Shown here: piece after piece, positions 60,811 to 64,000 of the stretch | Layout of the letters: every line of letters starts with the position of its first letter | Numbering within the stretch: position 1 is the first letter of the stretch | Source: Roseiarcus sp050015935 | GTDB lineage: Bacteria > Pseudomonadota > Alphaproteobacteria > Rhizobiales > Beijerinckiaceae | Direction of reading: 5' to 3' | Length of the DNA stretch: 64,000 nt | Assembly (NCBI GenBank): GCA_050015935.1 | Contig: JBEKAL010000001.1 | Span: forward strand, 12,461-76,460 | The notes under the pieces: model-generated | The model's input: only the letters and a program-made list of their open reading frames with translations | Told to the model about the DNA's origin: nothing | Database searches by the model: none | Made by a program: the position numbers and the translations under genes

Positions 60811-62619
60811 TCAGAGATCGTCGTCGCCGAGCGAATCGGCGTAGGCGATGTCGTCGTCGGCCGGCGCCGGCGCGGCCGGGACGACCTCGGGCGCGCGCAC
60901 GTCGACGATCCGCGCGCCGGGAAAGCGCTCCAGAACCTTGCGCACGATCGGGTGGTCGGCGACGCCGCTCAGGCGTTCGGACTGCCGCGCCGCCGCCTTT
61001 TCGCGCAACGTCGGGGCGCTCGCTCCCGCGGCGATCGCCACCATCCACCGCTCGCCCGTCCATTCGGCGAGACGGCGCGACAGAGCCTGGACGATCGCGG
61101 ATGAGGCGCCCTCGACCAGCGAAAACTCGATGCGCCCCGGTTCGAAGCGGGCGAGCCGCACGTCGCCCTCGAGCGCCTGACATAGCTGAATGTCGCGTTT
61201 GACCCGCGCCAGCGCGACGACGTCCTCGAAGCGCGCGAGGCGCGGCGCGCCGGCCGGCGCGTTTCGCTCGGGCGCCGGCGGCGCGAAAGCGCGCAGCGCC
61301 GACGCTGCGCCGTTCGAGGACGAGGATCGCGTCGGGCCGGCGGGAGCGGCGTCGGCGGGCGCGAGCCGGGGCGAGGATTCGCCGGATTCGGCCAATTTGC
61401 GCAGCGCGTCTTCCGGCGTCGGCAGGTCGGCGGCGAAGGCGAGGCGAATCAGGGCCATTTCGGCCGACGCGAGCGGACGCGGCGAATCCTTCACGTCCTC
61501 GACGCCCTTGACGAGGATCTGCCAGGCGCGCGTCAGCGGCCCCAGTTTCAGCCTTTGCGCCAACTCGGCGCCGCGGCGGCGCTCGTTCTCGCTGATCGCG
61601 GCGTCGTCGACGCCGCTCGGCGCCAGTTTGGCGCGGGTGACGAAATGGCAGAATTCCGCCAGCTCGATGAGAAGCTCCGCCGGATCGGCGCCGTTGAGGT
61701 GCAGGCGCGCCATCGAATCGAGCGCAGGCGCGATCTCGCCCGACATGGCGTGAACGAACAGATCGATGACTTCGCTCTTGTCGGAAAGCCCGAGCATGGC
61801 GCGAATGTCGTCGGCCTCGACGCGCCCCGCCGCGCTCCGCGCGATCGCCTGGTCGAGCAGCGACAGCGCGTCGCGCACCGACCCTTCCGCGACGCGCGCG
61901 ATCAGCGCCAGCGCGTCCGGCTCGGCGACCACGCCCTCGGCGGCGCAAATCTTCTCCAAATGGCGCAGCATCGGGCCCGTCGCGACGCGCTTGAGATCGA
62001 AGCGGATGCAGCGCGAGCGCACGGTGATCGGCACCTTCTCGATCTCGGTGGTCGCGAACAGGAATTTTACGTGCTCGGGCGGCTCTTCGAGCGTCTTCAA
62101 CAGGCCGTTGAACGCCTGTTTGGAAAGCATGTGCACTTCGTCGACGATATAGACCTTGGTGCGCGCCGAAACCGGGCGATAGCGCGCGTTCTCGATGATC
62201 TCGCGCACGTCGTCGATGCCGGTGTGGGAGGCCGCGTCCATTTCGATGACGTCGACGTGGCGCGATTCCATGATCGCCTGGCAGTGCACGCCGAATTCCG
62301 GCATGTCGACGGTGGGCCGGTCGATCTTGCCGGGCACGCTGTAGTTGAACGCCCGCGCCAGAATGCGCGCGGTCGTCGTCTTGCCGACGCCGCGCACGCC
62401 GGTCAGGATGTAGGCTTGGTGGATGCGATCGGCGGCGAAGGAGTTGGCGATCGTGCGCACCATCGGCTCCTGGCCGATCAGATCCTCGAAGCGGGCGGGC
62501 CGATATTTGCGCGCGAGCACGCGATAGGGCGCGGCGCCCTTCGCGGGCGCTGCAGCCGGCTCCAGGCCGAGCGAGGGCTCGACGGCGGCGCTCGGTTCCG
62601 GCGCTTTCGATTCACTCAT
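60811..62619 (-). CDS. dnaX: DNA polymerase III subunit tau/gamma
   Basis: A 602-residue clamp-loader subunit. AAA+ features include VLARKYRPARFEDLIGQEPM, then Walker A GVRGVGKTTTARIL and the VDEVHMLSKQAFNGLLKTLE region. The usual four-Cys zinc module is reduced to a lone Cys (GVHCQAIMESRHVDVIEMDA), as seen in other Hyphomicrobiales. The C-terminal third is Ala/Pro/Arg rich and probably contacts DnaB and the polymerase. The SRP RNA gene lies just upstream on the same strand. Confidence 0.95.
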   Translation of the reverse strand: MSESKAPEPSAAVEPSLGLEPAAAPAKGAAPYRVLARKYRPARFEDLIGQEPMVRTIANSFAADRIHQAYILTGVRGVGKTTTARILARAFNYSVPGKIDRPTVDMPEFGVHCQAIMESRHVDVIEMDAASHTGIDDVREIIENARYRPVSARTKVYIVDEVHMLSKQAFNGLLKTLEEPPEHVKFLFATTEIEKVPITVRSRCIRFDLKRVATGPMLRHLEKICAAEGVVAEPDALALIARVAEGSVRDALSLLDQAIARSAAGRVEADDIRAMLGLSDKSEVIDLFVHAMSGEIAPALDSMARLHLNGADPAELLIELAEFCHFVTRAKLAPSGVDDAAISENERRRGAELAQRLKLGPLTRAWQILVKGVEDVKDSPRPLASAEMALIRLAFAADLPTPEDALRKLAESGESSPRLAPADAAPAGPTRSSSSNGAASALRAFAPPAPERNAPAGAPRLARFEDVVALARVKRDIQLCQALEGDVRLARFEPGRIEFSLVEGASSAIVQALSRRLAEWTGERWMVAIAAGASAPTLREKAAARQSERLSGVADHPIVRKVLERFPGARIVDVRAPEVVPAAPAPADDDIAYADSLGDDDL

Positions 62620-62703
62620 GCGCCAAAGGCTCAGGTTCGGCGGCCCGGCGCCGCTTCGGCCCCAAGCGCGGGACAGGGGCGGGGCGGCGGGTTGGGCGGC
62701 GGT

Positions 62704-62797
62704 GGGAGGTTGGACAAAGACCCGCCCTGGCTCGTTAGGGCTGCTTCCTTCCGGACCTGACCCGGTTGGCGAGCGGTACGTCCTTCGCCAACCTCCC
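62704..62797 (-). ncRNA. ffs: Signal recognition particle RNA (4.5S)
   Basis: On the minus strand the conserved SRP core reads GTCAGGTCCGGAAGGAAGCA, the apical region that binds Ffh, with the symmetric loop and closing helix around it. The 5' end GGGAGGTTGG (from 62797) pairs with the 3' end CCAACCTCCC (to 62704), giving a single hairpin of about 94 nucleotides, the small bacterial form without an Alu domain. It lies upstream of dnaX, a common position in alphaproteobacteria. Ends may extend a few bases either way. Confidence 0.93.
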
Positions 62798-62839
62798 GCG
62801 CCTTATCTGGACCAAGCGCGCGCTCCGCGCAAGGGCGGC

Positions 62840-63160
62840 TCAATGGCCGTCGAACGCGGGAAGATCGAGATGTTGCTCGACCCGGCGCATCCGCGCCTCG
62901 AGTTCGCTGATGAGAACGCCATGGCCGACGACGACCGAATGATACTCGACGACGGCGCGGCGCAGTCCGGCGATTTGATCGCCGAGTTGCTTGCGCGTCG
63001 CCTTGTGCTCGGCGTCGACTTTGGCCTGCATCGCCACGAGGTCCGCAGCGACGCCGGCGCGCAGCAATTGGATTTCCGCCTTCAGCTCGGCCTTGGTCGC
63101 CATCTCGGCGCGAATGCCGCGAAGCAACTGGAGAACGACGCCTTCGGGTTCGTCGGCCAT
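62840..63160 (-). CDS. Small coiled-coil protein of unknown function
   Basis: A 106-residue protein with heptad-like helices (LLRGIRAEMATKAELKAEIQ, then MQAKVDAEHKATRKQLGDQI and VLISELEARMRRVEQHLDLP). No signal peptide, membrane segment or catalytic motif. It resembles small helical proteins annotated as hypothetical in related genomes. Just upstream is a tandem pair of 14-bp repeats (63172-63199) and then the phased T-tract array, which may contain its promoter. Confidence 0.65.
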   Translation of the reverse strand: MADEPEGVVLQLLRGIRAEMATKAELKAEIQLLRAGVAADLVAMQAKVDAEHKATRKQLGDQIAGLRRAVVEYHSVVVGHGVLISELEARMRRVEQHLDLPAFDGH

Positions 63161-63240
63161 GGCGGCCCCTTATAGCGCGCCCATCATAGCGCGCCCATCG
63201 GATCGAGGAACGACGCGCCGCGCCGACGCTTGGCGAGCAA

Positions 63241-63333
63241 GGTTTTCCAAGGTTTTCCAAGGATTTCCAAACTTTTCCAAGCTTTTTCCAAGCTTTTTCT
63301 AAGCTTTTTCCATCGATTTCCAAGCTTTTTCCT
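63241..63333. repeat. Helically phased T-tract array
   Basis: Nine units of 10-11 bp, each containing a T3-T5 tract followed by CCAA or a variant (TTTTCC-AAGG / TTTTTCC-AAGC), run in tandem. Because the T-tracts recur once per helical turn, the DNA should be intrinsically curved. The stretch is far more AT-rich than its surroundings. It lies about 80 bases upstream of the small coiled-coil gene. Confidence 0.8.
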
Positions 63334-63403
63334 TGGCGGTTTTGAAGGAAATCAATGGCTTGCCGGCGAATGAGCCCGAATTTGCTTTTTTTCGTCGCTC
63401 GCC

Positions 63404-63419
63404 GCCCCGCCGCCGGGGC
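63404..63419. terminator. Short GC hairpin
   Basis: GCCCCG, a 4-base loop, then CGGGGC, followed on the + strand by TTT. It is a weak terminator candidate with no clear gene upstream. Confidence 0.3.
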
Positions 63420-63751
63420 TTTCCCGCGCCGCGCCCCGAGCGAATTCACCGTTCGCCGGGGCGCAACACTCCCCGCCCATTGTTGATAGCACGGATTGTG
63501 GTTTTCAGAAAGAGAATATCGGCAGAAAGATGCAGGCTCGTCGTCGCGAGCCGTCTTCGCCGGACGGCGTCGCCGCGCCGCCCGCCACGGCGCTGGCGCC
63601 GCGAAGCGGCCGAAGCGAAGCTTAAGGAGCGGCGCAGCTGCGGACCAATGCTTCGCCTTGACTTGACGGCGGCGGGGTGGCGTCGCCGGTCGCAATTGGG
63701 GATTTACGGGCGCGTCACCGTATTCCCGCGAGCCCCCGGATTTCCCTAATT

Positions 63752-63780
63752 TTGCCGGCGCGATCCGCTCGCGCCGGCAA
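63752..63780. repeat. 12-bp perfect inverted repeat
   Basis: TTGCCGGCGCGA, a 5-base loop, then its exact reverse complement. This strong hairpin lies between gene-poor DNA and the IS-like end and could be a transcriptional stop. Confidence 0.55.
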
Positions 63781-63899
63781 CCGGGGGATCGTCGCTTGCT
63801 TGACCGCCGTCGAAAATGCGCCAATCGGCCGATCGGACGGGATGGCGTCGCAAAAGGCGATGTCCCTCGATGGCATGTCTCAGAGTCCGTCCGGAGACT

Positions 63900-64000
63900 T
63901 CATGAGGGATTACAGAGTTTTCTGAGCATGAGGCGGATGGAGGCAAGGCGGAGGAAGGCGAGGGCGTTGTGGTTGCGGTTTTCCCAGTCCTTGGCGAGGC
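63900..64000 (-). mobile_element. C-terminal end of an IS5-like transposase
   Basis: Reading leftward from the window edge, the frame ends AKDWENRNHNALAFLRLASI, then RLMLRKLCNPS and a TGA stop (63902-63900). The LAFLRLASIRLMLR ending is typical of IS5-family DDE transposases. Only the last 33 residues are in the window, so I cannot tell if the element is intact. The element end with its terminal repeat is probably within about 50 bases left of the stop (near 63850-63900). Confidence 0.75.

Larger units (their letters stand above)
63161..63899. other. Gene-poor interval with repeats
   Basis: About 740 bases without a supported gene. They hold the 14-bp tandem pair, the phased T-tracts (63241-63333), two hairpins (63404-63419 and 63752-63780) and, at the right end, the junction with an IS-like sequence. 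A + strand frame at 63333-63749 is Arg/Pro rich and not convincing. Confidence 0.5.

Noticed and set aside
63241..63333. T-rich array as a CRISPR or intrinsic terminator series
   Set aside because: Units are only 10-11 bp with no spacers or stems.
62631..63824. 397-codon minus frame crossing the SRP RNA, coiled-coil gene and T-tracts
   Set aside because: It passes through an RNA gene and a repeat array (giving a Lys/Leu/Trp repeat) and is antisense or out of frame to a better gene.

Overview
The window reads as chromosomal DNA of a high-GC alphaproteobacterium of the order Hyphomicrobiales (Rhizobiales), most likely a free-living, Beijerinckiaceae/Methylocystis/Rhodoblastus-like member. The pointers are lineage-typical genes: FlaF and FlbT, MotC and MotE, an orphan FtcR/Rem-type flagellar regulator, single-domain FlgJ plus a separate transglycosylase, a CycM-type membrane cytochrome c, a DnaX that has lost most zinc-finger cysteines, and TTAA-N7-TTAA (CtrA-type) sites. 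The genus is an inference.

Layout. 1-217: end of an unknown gene. 518-5787: five coupled minus-strand genes, iorA, iorB (with a fused ferredoxin domain), korA, korB, korC, for two ferredoxin-linked 2-oxoacid oxidoreductases. They are divergent from a phenylacetate-CoA ligase (6088-7395), and an FNR/FixK-like palindrome lies between them. 7396-9927: an islet with a large nested inverted repeat, a trypsin-like protease and a PD-(D/E)XK-type nuclease-like gene. 9928-14440: housekeeping genes (moaE, moaD, pgsA, upp, pheA, kdsB, a membrane cytochrome c). 14701-18375: a PAS-GGDEF-EAL protein and a secreted seven-bladed WD40 propeller.

18599-59645: the flagellar region. One long minus-strand run goes from motA (40388) down to 18599 and covers switch, rod, hook, export, P/L-ring and filament-regulation genes. 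A short plus-strand group is flgF, fliI and a tandem-repeat membrane protein. A second minus-strand run goes from fliF (52497) down to 43517 through fliH, motB, motC, fliK and sltF, then a diguanylate cyclase and a J-domain-like protein. Flagellin (52918-54048), FtcR (54943-55614), a PilZ protein, a TPR-glycosyltransferase that may modify flagellin, and a DUF1217 flagellar protein complete it. Two perfect CtrA-type boxes lie upstream of ftcR and of the DUF1217 gene.

59860-62799: the recR, ybaB, dnaX and SRP RNA (4.5S) block. 62840-64000: a small coiled-coil protein, a helically phased T-tract array likely to be intrinsically curved, gene-poor DNA with hairpins, and the end of an IS5-like transposase at the window edge.

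Together the region couples motility with c-di-GMP (cyclase, PilZ) and cell-cycle control (CtrA sites), and holds an oxygen-sensitive aryl-pyruvate/2-oxoacid module that may be regulated by oxygen.
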